Source of the DNA: PXRE01 sp964435625
GTDB taxonomy: Archaea > Halobacteriota > Halobacteria > Halobacteriales > PXRE01
Length of the DNA stretch: 18,812 bases
Direction of reading: 5' to 3'
Assembly (NCBI GenBank): GCA_964435625.1
Contig: CAYTAG010000043.1
Coordinates: 1-18,812 of the forward strand
The notes beneath the pieces were generated by a model. The model did no database searches, was not told the origin of the DNA, and saw nothing but the letters and a program-made list of their open reading frames with translations. Position numbers and translations under genes: made by a program. Shown here in pieces: positions 1 to 6,582 of this stretch (positions are counted from its first letter, which is position 1; the number at the start of each line of letters is the position of its first letter).

Positions 1-696
1 GTCGCGGGCCTTCGGCACCGCCAGGGGGTCCGAGGGGTCCCAGTCGGCGGCGCTGTTGAGGATCATCCGGTCGGTGCCGTGCTCCTCAAGCAGGTCGATG
101 GCCGCCCCCTGCTCGATCTTGCCGGGGTACAGCGTGAACCCGACCCAGCAGTCCGTCCCCGTGGCGACGTCGATGGTGTTCTCGGTGTTGTGGTCGATGA
201 TTATCCGTTCCTGGGTGACGCCCTCGTCCTCGATCACGTCCACGATGGTCTCGGTGCCCGCGCGCTTGTCGGTGTGGGGCGTGTGGACGATGACGGGCAG
301 TTCGCGCTCCTCGGCCATCCACAGTTGCTCGCGGAGGGCGTCGCGCTCCTCCTCGGTGTCCTGGTCGAGGCCGATCTCGCCGACGCCGACGACCGGGTCG
401 CGGTCGAGGTACTCCGGCACGCGGTCCAGCACCTCCCGGGCCATCTCGGGGTAGTTGGCCTCCTTCGGTTCGAGGGCGATGGTCACGTAGTGGTCGATGC
501 CCGCGACCCGCTCGGCCCGCTCGGTCTCGTGTTCGATGATCTGCTCGAAGTAGTCGAAGAACGCGCCCGCGTGCTGCTTGTCGGTGCCGCTCCAGAACGC
601 CGGCTCGATACAGCACTCGATGCCCGCCAGCCGTGCGCGCTCGTAGTCGTCCGTCGAGCGCGACACCATGTGCATGTGGGGGTCGATGATCCGCAT
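1..696 (-). CDS. TatD-family metal-dependent hydrolase (C-terminus cut off by window edge)
   Basis: A TIM-barrel amidohydrolase-type enzyme of the TatD family. The 232 visible residues carry the metal-site pattern of the family: HxH at H7 and H9 (DPHMHM), the GEIGLD motif with E107, H138 in VIVHTPH, H169 in IIDHNTE, and an aspartate at D218 (NSAADWD). Family members are usually 250-290 residues, so some tens of residues are missing beyond base 1. The start at 696 is supported by a TATA-like ATTTATAA box on this strand (727-734) about 30 bases upstream, giving a nearly leaderless transcript. TatD proteins are often called DNases, but this divergent group sits beside inositol-phosphate synthase and a phosphodiesterase, as EboB-like TatD proteins do in ebo metabolite clusters. 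A role on a small metabolite is therefore as likely as one on DNA. The family is clear; the substrate is unknown. Confidence 0.87.
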   Translation of the reverse strand, partial: MRIIDPHMHMVSRSTDDYERARLAGIECCIEPAFWSGTDKQHAGAFFDYFEQIIEHETERAERVAGIDHYVTIALEPKEANYPEMAREVLDRVPEYLDRDPVVGVGEIGLDQDTEEERDALREQLWMAEERELPVIVHTPHTDKRAGTETIVDVIEDEGVTQERIIIDHNTENTIDVATGTDCWVGFTLYPGKIEQGAAIDLLEEHGTDRMILNSAADWDPSDPLAVPKARD

Positions 697-726
697 CGCG
701 TAAACCCGTCGGGAACAGGGCCTTAG

Positions 727-734
727 TTATAAAT
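727..734 (-). promoter_or_regulatory. TATA-like box for the TatD-type hydrolase
   Basis: ATTTATAA on the minus strand stands out in GC-rich DNA and lies about 30 bases before the ATG at 696, the usual archaeal spacing for a leaderless or very short-leader transcript. The divergent gene at 957 has no equally good box; CATAAACG near 847-854 is a weak candidate about 100 bases upstream. Confidence 0.6.
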
Positions 735-956
735 TGCCAACCGGAGCGGTAAGCTCGGTCGACCTCGATGGACGGCCGCAGCGTCCGACGATTACCGGAT
801 GTACGCCCGGCCAACTCCCCACGAAGGCCACGGTTACGGAACAAGCCATAAACGTCGCCGTCCCCGACGTATTTCGTCCATGTGGCACGCTTTGGCACGA
901 ACGGTGGAGCGGATCGCCAGGGGGACGAGCGGCCGTCAACCGGCCGCAGGGAGAGA

Positions 957-2297
957 ATGACGCGGACGGGCGTCTGGTTGATCGGCGCGCGCGGCAACGT
1001 GGCGACGATGGCGGTGGCCGGCGCCCGGGCGGTGGCCCGGGGGCTCACGTCGACGACCGGGATGGTGACCGCCCGCGACCCGGTGGCACGGCTGGACCTG
1101 CCGGCAGTCGGGGACCTCGTCTTCGGCGGCCACGACGTCCACAGCGGCAGCCTCGTCGCCTCGGCGCGCCGGCACTGCGAGCGCAACGGCGTCCCCGACC
1201 GGGACGTGCTGGACGCGGTCGAACCGGACCTGGCCGCGGTCGACGAGCGGGTCCGGCCGGGAGTCGCGGTCAACGCCGGTCAGGCCGTCGAGGACGGCGC
1301 GGACGAACTCCGGACGGTCGACTCGCTGCGAGGGGCCGTCGCGGCGTTGCGGGAAGACTACGAGGCCTTCCGGGCGGACCAGGACCTCGACCGCGTGGTA
1401 GTCGTCAACGTCGCCTCGACGGAACCGCCGCTGGCCGACCCCGGGCGATACGACACCCGCGAGGCGGTCGAGCGGGCGCTCGACGCCGACGACCCGGACC
1501 TCCCGGCGAGCGCGCTGTACGCCTACGCGGCCCTGGTCGAGGGCCACCCCTACGTCAACTTCACGCCCAGTACGGGCAGCGACCCCGGTGGCCTTCGGGA
1601 ACTGGCCCGTGAAGAGAGCGTCCCGCACATGGGCAAGGACGGCAAGACCGGGGAGACGCTGGTGAAGTCCGCGCTGGCGCCGATGTTCGCCGGCCGCAAC
1701 CTCCGGGTGCTGTCCTGGGAGGGACACAACGTCCTCGGCAACGAGGACGGGCGCGTCCTGGAGGACGAGGCCAACGAGGCCGGCAAACTGGAGAGCAAGG
1801 GCGGCGTCCTCGACGGGATCCTCCCCGAGATCGAGCACAACCACGTCCGGATCGACTACACCCCCTCGCTGAACGACTGGAAGACGGCCTGGGACTACGT
1901 CCACTTCGAGGGCTTCCTCGAAACCGAGATGACCATGCAGTTCACCTGGGAGGGGTCGGACTCGGCGCTGGCCGCCCCGCTCGTGCTGGACCTGGCGCGG
2001 TTGCTCGCACACGCGGACGAGCACGGCGAAGGGGGCCTCCAGCACCACCTCGCATCGTTCTTCAAGGCGCCGCTCGGCGTCGACGAACACGACCTCTCCC
2101 GGCAGTTCGACGCGCTCTCGGAGTACGTCGTGAGACACGTCGGGGAGTTCCCCGACGAGGAGTCCGAGGGCGATCCGACCGACGAGTCAGAGGGCGATTC
2201 GCCGGACGACGAGGACGGCGATCCGACCGACGGGGACGGACCGGCGAGCGACGACCGCCGCTCGCGGACGGACGTCTCCACCGACGGGGGCGAGTAG
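957..2297 (+). CDS. inositol-3-phosphate synthase (myo-inositol-1-phosphate synthase)
   Basis: Converts glucose-6-phosphate to inositol-3-phosphate with NAD+, the first step towards inositol phospholipids or inositol-based solutes. The 446-residue protein opens with a Rossmann-type VWLIGARGNVA segment and carries family hallmarks: NFTPSTGS, the DGKTGETLVKS active-site block, HNVLGNEDGRVL and SALAAPLVLDL. An in-frame ATG at 882 would add 25 residues without family character, so 957 is preferred because MTRTGVWLIG begins right at the NAD-binding strand. The last 50 or so residues are an acidic tail made of an eight-residue tandem repeat (see 2160-2231) not needed by the family fold. The stop codon is one base before the next ATG, so the two genes are surely co-transcribed and probably translationally coupled. 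In archaea the product usually feeds archaetidylinositol-type lipids; the neighbours suggest a more specialised pathway, which is inference. Confidence 0.9.
   Translation: MTRTGVWLIGARGNVATMAVAGARAVARGLTSTTGMVTARDPVARLDLPAVGDLVFGGHDVHSGSLVASARRHCERNGVPDRDVLDAVEPDLAAVDERVRPGVAVNAGQAVEDGADELRTVDSLRGAVAALREDYEAFRADQDLDRVVVVNVASTEPPLADPGRYDTREAVERALDADDPDLPASALYAYAALVEGHPYVNFTPSTGSDPGGLRELAREESVPHMGKDGKTGETLVKSALAPMFAGRNLRVLSWEGHNVLGNEDGRVLEDEANEAGKLESKGGVLDGILPEIEHNHVRIDYTPSLNDWKTAWDYVHFEGFLETEMTMQFTWEGSDSALAAPLVLDLARLLAHADEHGEGGLQHHLASFFKAPLGVDEHDLSRQFDALSEYVVRHVGEFPDEESEGDPTDESEGDSPDDEDGDPTDGDGPASDDRRSRTDVSTDGGE
2160..2231 (+). repeat. 3 x 24-bp in-frame tandem repeat in the acidic tail of inositol-phosphate synthase
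   Basis: Three consecutive 24-base units (2160-2183, 2184-2207, 2208-2231) encode ESEGDPTD, ESEGDSPD and DEDGDPTD. The copies differ by several substitutions each, so this is an older in-frame duplication. It lengthens a disordered acidic tail. Confidence 0.75.
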
Positions 2298-2298
2298 A

Positions 2299-3654
2299 AT
2301 GAGCGAATCGTCCGCCGGGCGGGTCGTCGTCCTCGACGTGATCGGGTTGCAGTCCGACCACTTGACGGCGGGGCTGGCGCCGAACCTGGCCGAACTGCTC
2401 GGGGCGTCGACCCACCTCGAACCGGCGTTTCCCGCGCTGACGGTCCCGGCGCAGACGACGCTGGCCACGGGCCGTTCACCGGGTGCCCACGGCGACATCG
2501 CCAGCGGCGAGTACGACCGCGAGCGCGACGCGGTCGCGTTCTGGGAACGCGACCGCGACGACCGCGACCGCCTCTGGGAGACCGCCAGCGACGCGGGACT
2601 GACGACGGGAGCCCTGTTCTTCCAGCACCTGATCGGCACGACCGCCGACGCGGCGATCACGCCCTCGCCCATCGAGGACGAGAACAACGACCTGATCGAG
2701 ATGAACTGCTGGACGAACCCCGACGGCTGGTACGACGAGTTGCAGGCGGCCCACGGCCACTTCCCGCTACACGCCTACTGGGGACCCGGCGCCAGCGAGG
2801 AGAGCAGCGAGTGGATCCTCACCGCGGCCGCCGACGCCGTCGAGCGGTTCGACCCCGACCTGCTGTGGGTGTACGTACCCCACCTCGACTACGCCGGTCT
2901 CCGGCACGGACCGGGCGAACAGTTGCGCGAGCAGATCGGGGTCGTCGACGACCTCGTGGGCGAGTTCCTCGACGTCCTCCGGGACGACCGCTGGGACGAG
3001 ACCGCCGTCACCGTCGTCAGCGAGTACGGCTTCCACGCGGTCGACCGGCCGGTCTTCCCGAACCGTGCGCTGCGTGACGCCGGCCTGCTCGAAACGGCCG
3101 CGGACGGCGACGTCGACGTCCCGGCCTCCGACGCCTTCGCCATGGTCGACCACCAGGTCGCGCACGTCTACGCCGAGGAGGCCGCGCTCGGCGACGCGCG
3201 GGCCGCGCTGGCGGACCTCGACGGCGTGGCCGAGGTGCTGGACGACGAGGGGAAGGCCGAGCGCGGCATCGACCACCCCAACAGCGGCGACCTCGTACTC
3301 GTCGCCGATCCCGACACCTGGTTCCAGTACTACTGGTGGACCGATCCCGCGGACGCCACACCGTACGCCGAGGAGATGGACATCCACGCCAAGCCCGGCT
3401 TCGACCCCTGCGAACTGTTCTTCGGGGAGTCCGGGATGGTGTCGCTGGACCCCTCGCAGGTCGGCGGGTCGCACGGCCGCGTCGACGAATCGACGTTCGG
3501 GGTTTTCGGTTGGGGCGGCCCGGCGGCGCCTGCGGTCGACTTACCGGAGGCGGTCGATGCGCGGGCGGTCACCCCGACGGTCGCGGGTCTGCTCGGCGTC
3601 GAATCGAGCCTCGACGCCGAGGGTGTGGACCTGGTAGACCGAACGGGAGCGTGA
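2299..3654 (+). CDS. nucleotide pyrophosphatase/phosphodiesterase-family protein (alkaline phosphatase superfamily), EboF-like
   Basis: A 451-residue metal-dependent phosphodiesterase of the alkaline-phosphatase superfamily. D13 (VVLDVIG) fits the first metal ligand, and FPALTVPAQTTLATG with T48 fits the nucleophile block followed by the typical GRSPGAHGD. The HLDYAGLRHGPG block (194-205) supplies further ligands, and GSHGRVDESTFGVFGWG lies near the C-terminus. The usual SDHGM block appears instead as SEYGFH (240-245), so the canonical Asp-His pair is replaced by Glu-Tyr. There is no signal peptide or membrane helix, so it should act in the cytoplasm. The start lies one base after the stop of inositol-phosphate synthase. 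That coupling suggests it cleaves a phosphodiester or phosphate made from the synthase product, but the substrate is unknown. It resembles the phosphodiesterase of ebo clusters more than a housekeeping phosphatase. Confidence 0.82.
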   Translation: MSESSAGRVVVLDVIGLQSDHLTAGLAPNLAELLGASTHLEPAFPALTVPAQTTLATGRSPGAHGDIASGEYDRERDAVAFWERDRDDRDRLWETASDAGLTTGALFFQHLIGTTADAAITPSPIEDENNDLIEMNCWTNPDGWYDELQAAHGHFPLHAYWGPGASEESSEWILTAAADAVERFDPDLLWVYVPHLDYAGLRHGPGEQLREQIGVVDDLVGEFLDVLRDDRWDETAVTVVSEYGFHAVDRPVFPNRALRDAGLLETAADGDVDVPASDAFAMVDHQVAHVYAEEAALGDARAALADLDGVAEVLDDEGKAERGIDHPNSGDLVLVADPDTWFQYYWWTDPADATPYAEEMDIHAKPGFDPCELFFGESGMVSLDPSQVGGSHGRVDESTFGVFGWGGPAAPAVDLPEAVDARAVTPTVAGLLGVESSLDAEGVDLVDRTGA

Positions 3655-3691
3655 TCGGCGGAGTCCCGAACCGGGCCGCGACCAACGCTTC

Positions 3692-3742
3692 ACTTTCTAA
3701 AGTATACTGTTTGGATTCTAAAGTATTATACTTTAGAAAGTA
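3692..3742. promoter_or_regulatory. AT-rich operator-like array: three copies of an ACTTTnnAAAGT palindrome
   Basis: Site 1 (3692-3703) reads ACTTTCTAAAGT, site 3 (3729-3742) reads TACTTTAGAAAGTA, and a partial site 2 (ATTCTAAAGTAT, 3715-3726) lies between them. Bases 3692-3706 and 3727-3741 are perfect 15-bp inverted repeats. Bases 3716-3726 and 3728-3738 form a second perfect 11-bp inverted repeat around one base. Site centres are about 21 and 17 bp apart, close to two helical turns. This looks like a multi-site operator for a dimeric winged-helix repressor. It could instead be a transposon or MITE remnant or a cruciform. No gene with a good start lies directly next to it. Confidence 0.55.
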
Positions 3743-3965
3743 AAGCTTCGGCGGCCGGCCCGGTCGCGTCGCACGCCGGGGCTGGTGCCCTGCTACGGTG
3801 GTGCCCGGTCGTGCAAAGGTGGCCGGCACGGCCGCAATGGGCGCGGCCTCGGAGGGGGTCGTTGGCGGTCGGACAGCCTTCAGTTGTAACTGTAGTCGGT
3901 GGATCGTCGGAACGACCGTGACGCGGCACACGGCAACTAGGGATGGCCACACCCTCCCCAGCCGA

Positions 3966-4080
3966 CTGCGTTACTCGTCGCTCCCTCGCTTCGCTCGGTC
4001 GCGCCTGCGTTACTCGCCCACCGTCGGAGCAAGCTCCGACGTGCTCCCGCTCGCACGCTCGCGGGAACCTCGCGCACGTT
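3966..4080. repeat. low-complexity palindrome-rich intergenic sequence with 12-bp direct repeat
   Basis: CTGCGTTACTCG occurs twice (3966-3977 and 4005-4016). A perfect 8-bp stem with a 2-base loop (GTCGGAGC / GCTCCGAC) follows at 4023-4040, then CGCTCGCACGCTCGCG-like sequence. Similar CTCGCT-rich blocks are common between haloarchaeal genes. I cannot show that it is repeated elsewhere in this genome. Confidence 0.45.
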
Positions 4081-4209
4081 CCTCGCGCGCGCCGACGTCC
4101 GACGATGGGCTGGCGGAACGACGTCGAAGGTCCGTCGCCGCGCCATCGCCGACGCTTTCCCTGCGACCGCCCGGCAAACGCTAAGTGCGACCGGTTCGAA
4201 CTGGGGATC

Positions 4210-4506
4210 ATGTGGCGTTCCCGGTCCGGCCGGGACGGAGAGACGGTCACCTGCATCGCCTGCGGGAGTTCGCTCGCCCGGTCGTCGGCCCGCGAATACG
4301 ACAAGTACGGCGACCGCTGGGACCGCAACGAAAAGACCTTCGAGTACCTCTGCAAGGCCTGTCACGCCGAACTCTGTCACCAGCCCCGCGCCGAACTGGA
4401 GGGCTTGCTGGTCGAGATCGACGCCGGCGACCAGGACAGCGACGAGTTCCTGGAGTGGTACTGCGCGCTCGTCGAGGAGCGCTACGGACCGCTGGAGGAG
4501 AACTGA
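4210..4506 (+). CDS. small zinc-ribbon protein, conserved haloarchaeal hypothetical
   Basis: A 98-residue soluble protein with two CxxC pairs (C15/C18 and C48/C51) that should bind one zinc. The first knuckle is TCIACGS and the second is LCKACHAELCHQPR, followed by an acidic helical C-terminus (residues 60-98) with no membrane segment. The start at 4210 is chosen because coding character begins there and a TATA-like GCTAAGTG lies about 28 bases upstream. Farther upstream the frame runs into low-complexity intergenic sequence. It has no operon partner. I recognise the type among haloarchaeal hypothetical proteins but know no function; a nucleic-acid or protein-binding role is only an inference from the fold. 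Confidence 0.75.
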   Translation: MWRSRSGRDGETVTCIACGSSLARSSAREYDKYGDRWDRNEKTFEYLCKACHAELCHQPRAELEGLLVEIDAGDQDSDEFLEWYCALVEERYGPLEEN

Positions 4507-4535
4507 CGAACGCACCGACCACGCCGGGAGGCGCT

Positions 4536-4560
4536 CGACCGTCCCGCCGGCGGACGGTCG
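4536..4560. other. intergenic stem-loop, 9-bp perfect stem
   Basis: CGACCGTCC (4536-4544) pairs with GGACGGTCG (4552-4560) around a 7-base loop, 30 bases after the stop at 4506. It has no T-run, so it is not a typical archaeal terminator. It could stabilise the 3' end of the transcript. Confidence 0.4.
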
Positions 4561-4656
4561 TCGCTCGCGCCGGCGGACGCTCGACCGCCTCGCCGACTGG
4601 CGCCCGTGGACGGCCGTCCGCGACCGCCGTCGATCCCCGGACGTTCTCGCTCCGAT

Positions 4657-4893
4657 TCAGGCCGCCCCGAGACGGCGACCGAGTTCGAACACGACGACCG
4701 TCGCGAGGACCACCCCCACCGCCAGGACGAAGCCGACGGCGACCGCCGTCAGGCCCGCACGGAGGGTACTCGCCACCGAGAGCCCGACGAGCAACGCCGC
4801 GAGCACGCCGAGGGTGACCGTGACCGCGAGCGGGAGGTCGAAGCCGTCGTCCGCACCGTGGTCCCGCGCAAGGATGGTATCTACGAGTTCCAT
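4657..4893 (-). CDS. small two-helix membrane protein, hypothetical
   Basis: A 78-residue protein with a short acidic N-terminus (MELVDTILARDHGADDGFD) and two hydrophobic helices at about 21-42 and 47-71, ending in GRRLGAA. The start at 4893 is supported by a TATA-like TTTATGG on the same strand about 30 bases upstream (4918-4924). The frame continues upstream past this promoter, but that extension would be untranscribed leader with no matching character. It is convergent with the zinc-ribbon gene at 4210 and divergent from the RNB nuclease. No domain is recognised. The positive C-terminus and acidic N-terminus suggest an N-out/C-in or hairpin topology, not resolvable here. Confidence 0.62.
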   Translation of the reverse strand: MELVDTILARDHGADDGFDLPLAVTVTLGVLAALLVGLSVASTLRAGLTAVAVGFVLAVGVVLATVVVFELGRRLGAA

Positions 4894-5195
4894 TGCCACT
4901 ACCTGTTTCCCGGGGAACCATAAACCGACCAACGGATTCTCTCGGGGAGAGAACGCCGTCCACCTTTTAGGTTCCCCCGGCCCCGACGGGGAAACGGAGC
5001 GATCCGCCGGTTGGGACGATACCCTCTGGAACGCTCCGATGCGCTCATCCACCTCGGTACGGGCCTTCCGTACCGAATCCCCTCGTCGTCCGGGACCGAA
5101 ACGTCCCGGTTCGGCCTTTTCGCGCCGGTCGATCCCCGGGAGCCGCGGTCGGCGCAGGCGACACGACTAACTACCGGTCCCGCATACGGACGCCC
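4894..5195. other. 302-base hairpin-rich divergent intergenic region upstream of the RNB nuclease
   Basis: Several perfect stem-loops lie in a row: 4937-4943 with 4947-4953 (TTCTCTC/GAGAGAA), TTCCCC near 4972 with GGGGAA near 4988, and 5055-5062 with 5068-5075 (CGGTACGG/CCGTACCG, 5-base loop). A further CCGAA/TTCGG pair near 5097-5115 runs into CCTTTTCG. A TATA-like CTTTTAGG at 4964-4971 could drive a roughly 200-base structured leader or a small RNA. A weaker ACTAACTA just before 5173 would give a leaderless nuclease mRNA. No coding frame is credible. Confidence 0.5.
5055..5075. other. perfect 8-bp stem-loop upstream of the RNB nuclease
   Basis: CGGTACGG (5055-5062) and CCGTACCG (5068-5075) flank the 5-base loop GCCTT. 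It is the strongest of several hairpins in this intergenic region. Confidence 0.5.
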
Positions 5196-6533
5196 ATGAC
5201 CGACACGGACGCGCAGGCCGCGGCGGGAACCGCCGAAGGCCAGGGGCCGGTTCGGATCGACGAGGAACTGGCCCGCCACGTCGAGAACGGCCGCGACGAC
5301 CTCCTCGAGAAGTTCGAGATTCCGGACGCGTTTCCCCCCGAAGTGATCGAGGAGGCCGAGGCCCGAACCGAGGACATCCAGGCCGAGATCGAGGCGAAGG
5401 TCGACGAGCGCGAGGACCTCCGGGACATGACGACCTGGACGACCGACCCCGTCGACGCCCAGGACTTCGACGACGCGCTCTCGGTCGAGGAGCGCGACGA
5501 CGAATACGTCCTGTGGGTCCACATCGCCGACGTGACCCACTACGTGAACCCCGACACGGCGATGTGGGAGGAAGCCAAGAACCGGGGCAACACCGTCTAC
5601 CTGCCGGGGTACACCATCCACATGCTGCCGCCGGTGCTCGCGGAGACGGTCTGCTCGCTGGTGCCCCACGAGGACCGGCTTGCCCACACCGTCGAGATGC
5701 ACCTCGACAAGGAGACCCTTTCTTACGAGACCATCGACATCTACAAGTCGGTCGTCCGCAGCGACGCCCGCCTCACCTACACGCAGTGCGAGAACGTCCT
5801 CGACGACCCCGACGCCGCCGAGGAGTTCCTGGAGGACCCCGACGTCGACCTCGCGGAGAAGAACCAGCTCGTGTGGGAACTGGCCGACCGGATGCACGAA
5901 CAGCGCAAGGAGGACGGTTCGCTCGTCCTCAACCCGCGGCGGGACCGCGCACACACCATCATCGAGGAGTGCATGCTGAAGGCCAACAAGGCGGTGACCC
6001 ACGTGCTGATGTGGGACCGCGGCGTCGAGGCGATGTACCGGGTCCACCCCCAGCCGAGCCCGGACGAGTGGGACGAGGCGCTGCGCGAGATCCAGGAACT
6101 GGAGGGCGTTTCGATCCCCGGCGACTCCTGGGAGGACCCCCGTAAGGCGGTCAACGCCACCCTGGAGGAGGCGCCGCCCCGGCAACTGGACAAGATCCAG
6201 TGGGCGGTGATGAAGGTGATGCCGCGCGCGAAGTACATGAACGACCCCTTCGGCGGCCACCACGCGCTGAACTTCGAGATCTACGGCCACTTCACCAGCC
6301 CCATCCGGCGGTTGTCGGACCTGGTGAACCACTGGATCGTCCACGAGAACGACGTGCCCGCCGACCTCGCGGCGCTGTGCGACCGCGCCAGCGACAAGCA
6401 GAAGGACGCCGAGACCTGCGAGCGGGAGTACCGCCAGTTCCTCGAAGAGGTCGGGCTGGACCCCAACGCCGTCAACAACCGCGGCGTCGAGGTCGTCGAG
6501 GACCCCGAAGAGGCCGACGCGGCCCTGCAGTAG
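5196..6533 (+). CDS. rnr: RNB-domain 3'-5' exoribonuclease (RNase R/RNase II family)
   Basis: Degrades RNA processively from the 3' end with metal ions. The 445-residue protein is essentially a bare RNB catalytic domain. The metal-binding block TDPVDAQDFDDA has D84, D87, D90, D92 and D93, followed by WVHIADVTHYV (107-117). EECMLKANKAV (258-268) and the conserved HFTSPIRRLSDLVNHW (365-380) complete it. It lacks the N-terminal cold-shock and C-terminal S1 RNA-binding domains of bacterial RNase R. Haloarchaea commonly encode such a shortened RNase R, and in Haloferax volcanii it has been reported as the main or only exoribonuclease. The ATG at 5196 follows a short weak TATA-like stretch. The first 75 residues are an acidic helical extension. 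It is transcribed alone, after a hairpin-rich intergenic region. The gene symbol is by family; activity is well supported by the intact aspartate cluster. Confidence 0.9.
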   Translation: MTDTDAQAAAGTAEGQGPVRIDEELARHVENGRDDLLEKFEIPDAFPPEVIEEAEARTEDIQAEIEAKVDEREDLRDMTTWTTDPVDAQDFDDALSVEERDDEYVLWVHIADVTHYVNPDTAMWEEAKNRGNTVYLPGYTIHMLPPVLAETVCSLVPHEDRLAHTVEMHLDKETLSYETIDIYKSVVRSDARLTYTQCENVLDDPDAAEEFLEDPDVDLAEKNQLVWELADRMHEQRKEDGSLVLNPRRDRAHTIIEECMLKANKAVTHVLMWDRGVEAMYRVHPQPSPDEWDEALREIQELEGVSIPGDSWEDPRKAVNATLEEAPPRQLDKIQWAVMKVMPRAKYMNDPFGGHHALNFEIYGHFTSPIRRLSDLVNHWIVHENDVPADLAALCDRASDKQKDAETCEREYRQFLEEVGLDPNAVNNRGVEVVEDPEEADAALQ

Positions 6534-6557
6534 CGACTGCAGGACGGCCGTCGTTTT
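6524..6557 (+). terminator. hairpins and short T-run at the end of the RNB nuclease gene
   Basis: CCTGCAG (6524-6530) pairs with CTGCAGG (6537-6543) across the stop codon. The 10-bp palindrome GACGGCCGTC (6543-6552) follows, then GTTTTC. The stem plus T-run suits transcript release. The same TTTTC could also serve as a weak TATA box for the GTG-started gene at 6583. Confidence 0.4.
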
Positions 6558-6582
6558 CAGCCCTCCGCCCCGAGAGCGTCGC

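Larger units (their letters stand above)
3655..4209. other. 555-base intergenic region without a convincing gene
   Basis: No reading frame here has haloarchaeal codon character or a recognisable domain. The first part (3692-3742) is an AT-rich array of inverted repeats described separately. The second part (about 3940-4110) is low-complexity CTCGCT-rich sequence with short inverted repeats (for example 4023-4030 pairing with 4033-4040) and a 12-base direct repeat (3966-3977 and 4005-4016). This style of sequence is familiar between haloarchaeal genes. Apparent frames crossing it give arginine- and serine-rich translations typical of shadow frames. Confidence 0.6.

Noticed and set aside
882..956. 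Upstream in-frame ATG for inositol-phosphate synthase at 882
   Set aside because: The extra 25 residues lack family similarity, and the NAD-binding strand starts right after the ATG at 957.
86..1273. Long open frames on the minus strand through the hydrolase and synthase region
   Set aside because: They are arginine-, proline- and alanine-rich shadow translations of the true genes, as is usual in GC-rich DNA. The real hydrolase frame shows the complete TatD metal motif.
3692..3742. AT-rich inverted repeats as an insertion sequence end
   Set aside because: No transposase remnant, no second distant terminal repeat and no flanking target duplication could be found, so an operator-like reading is preferred without excluding a MITE.
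3569..3952. Minus-strand frame reading through the AT-rich array
   Set aside because: It overlaps the end of the phosphodiesterase, lacks acidic haloarchaeal composition and has no domain, so I do not call it a gene.
3798..4184. Plus-strand frame in the gap before the zinc-ribbon gene
   Set aside because: The translation is rich in R and S, runs through low-complexity intergenic repeats, and has no promoter or ribosome-binding site.
4536..4560. Stem-loop as a classical terminator
   Set aside because: There is no T-run after the stem, and archaeal termination relies on U-tracts more than on hairpins.
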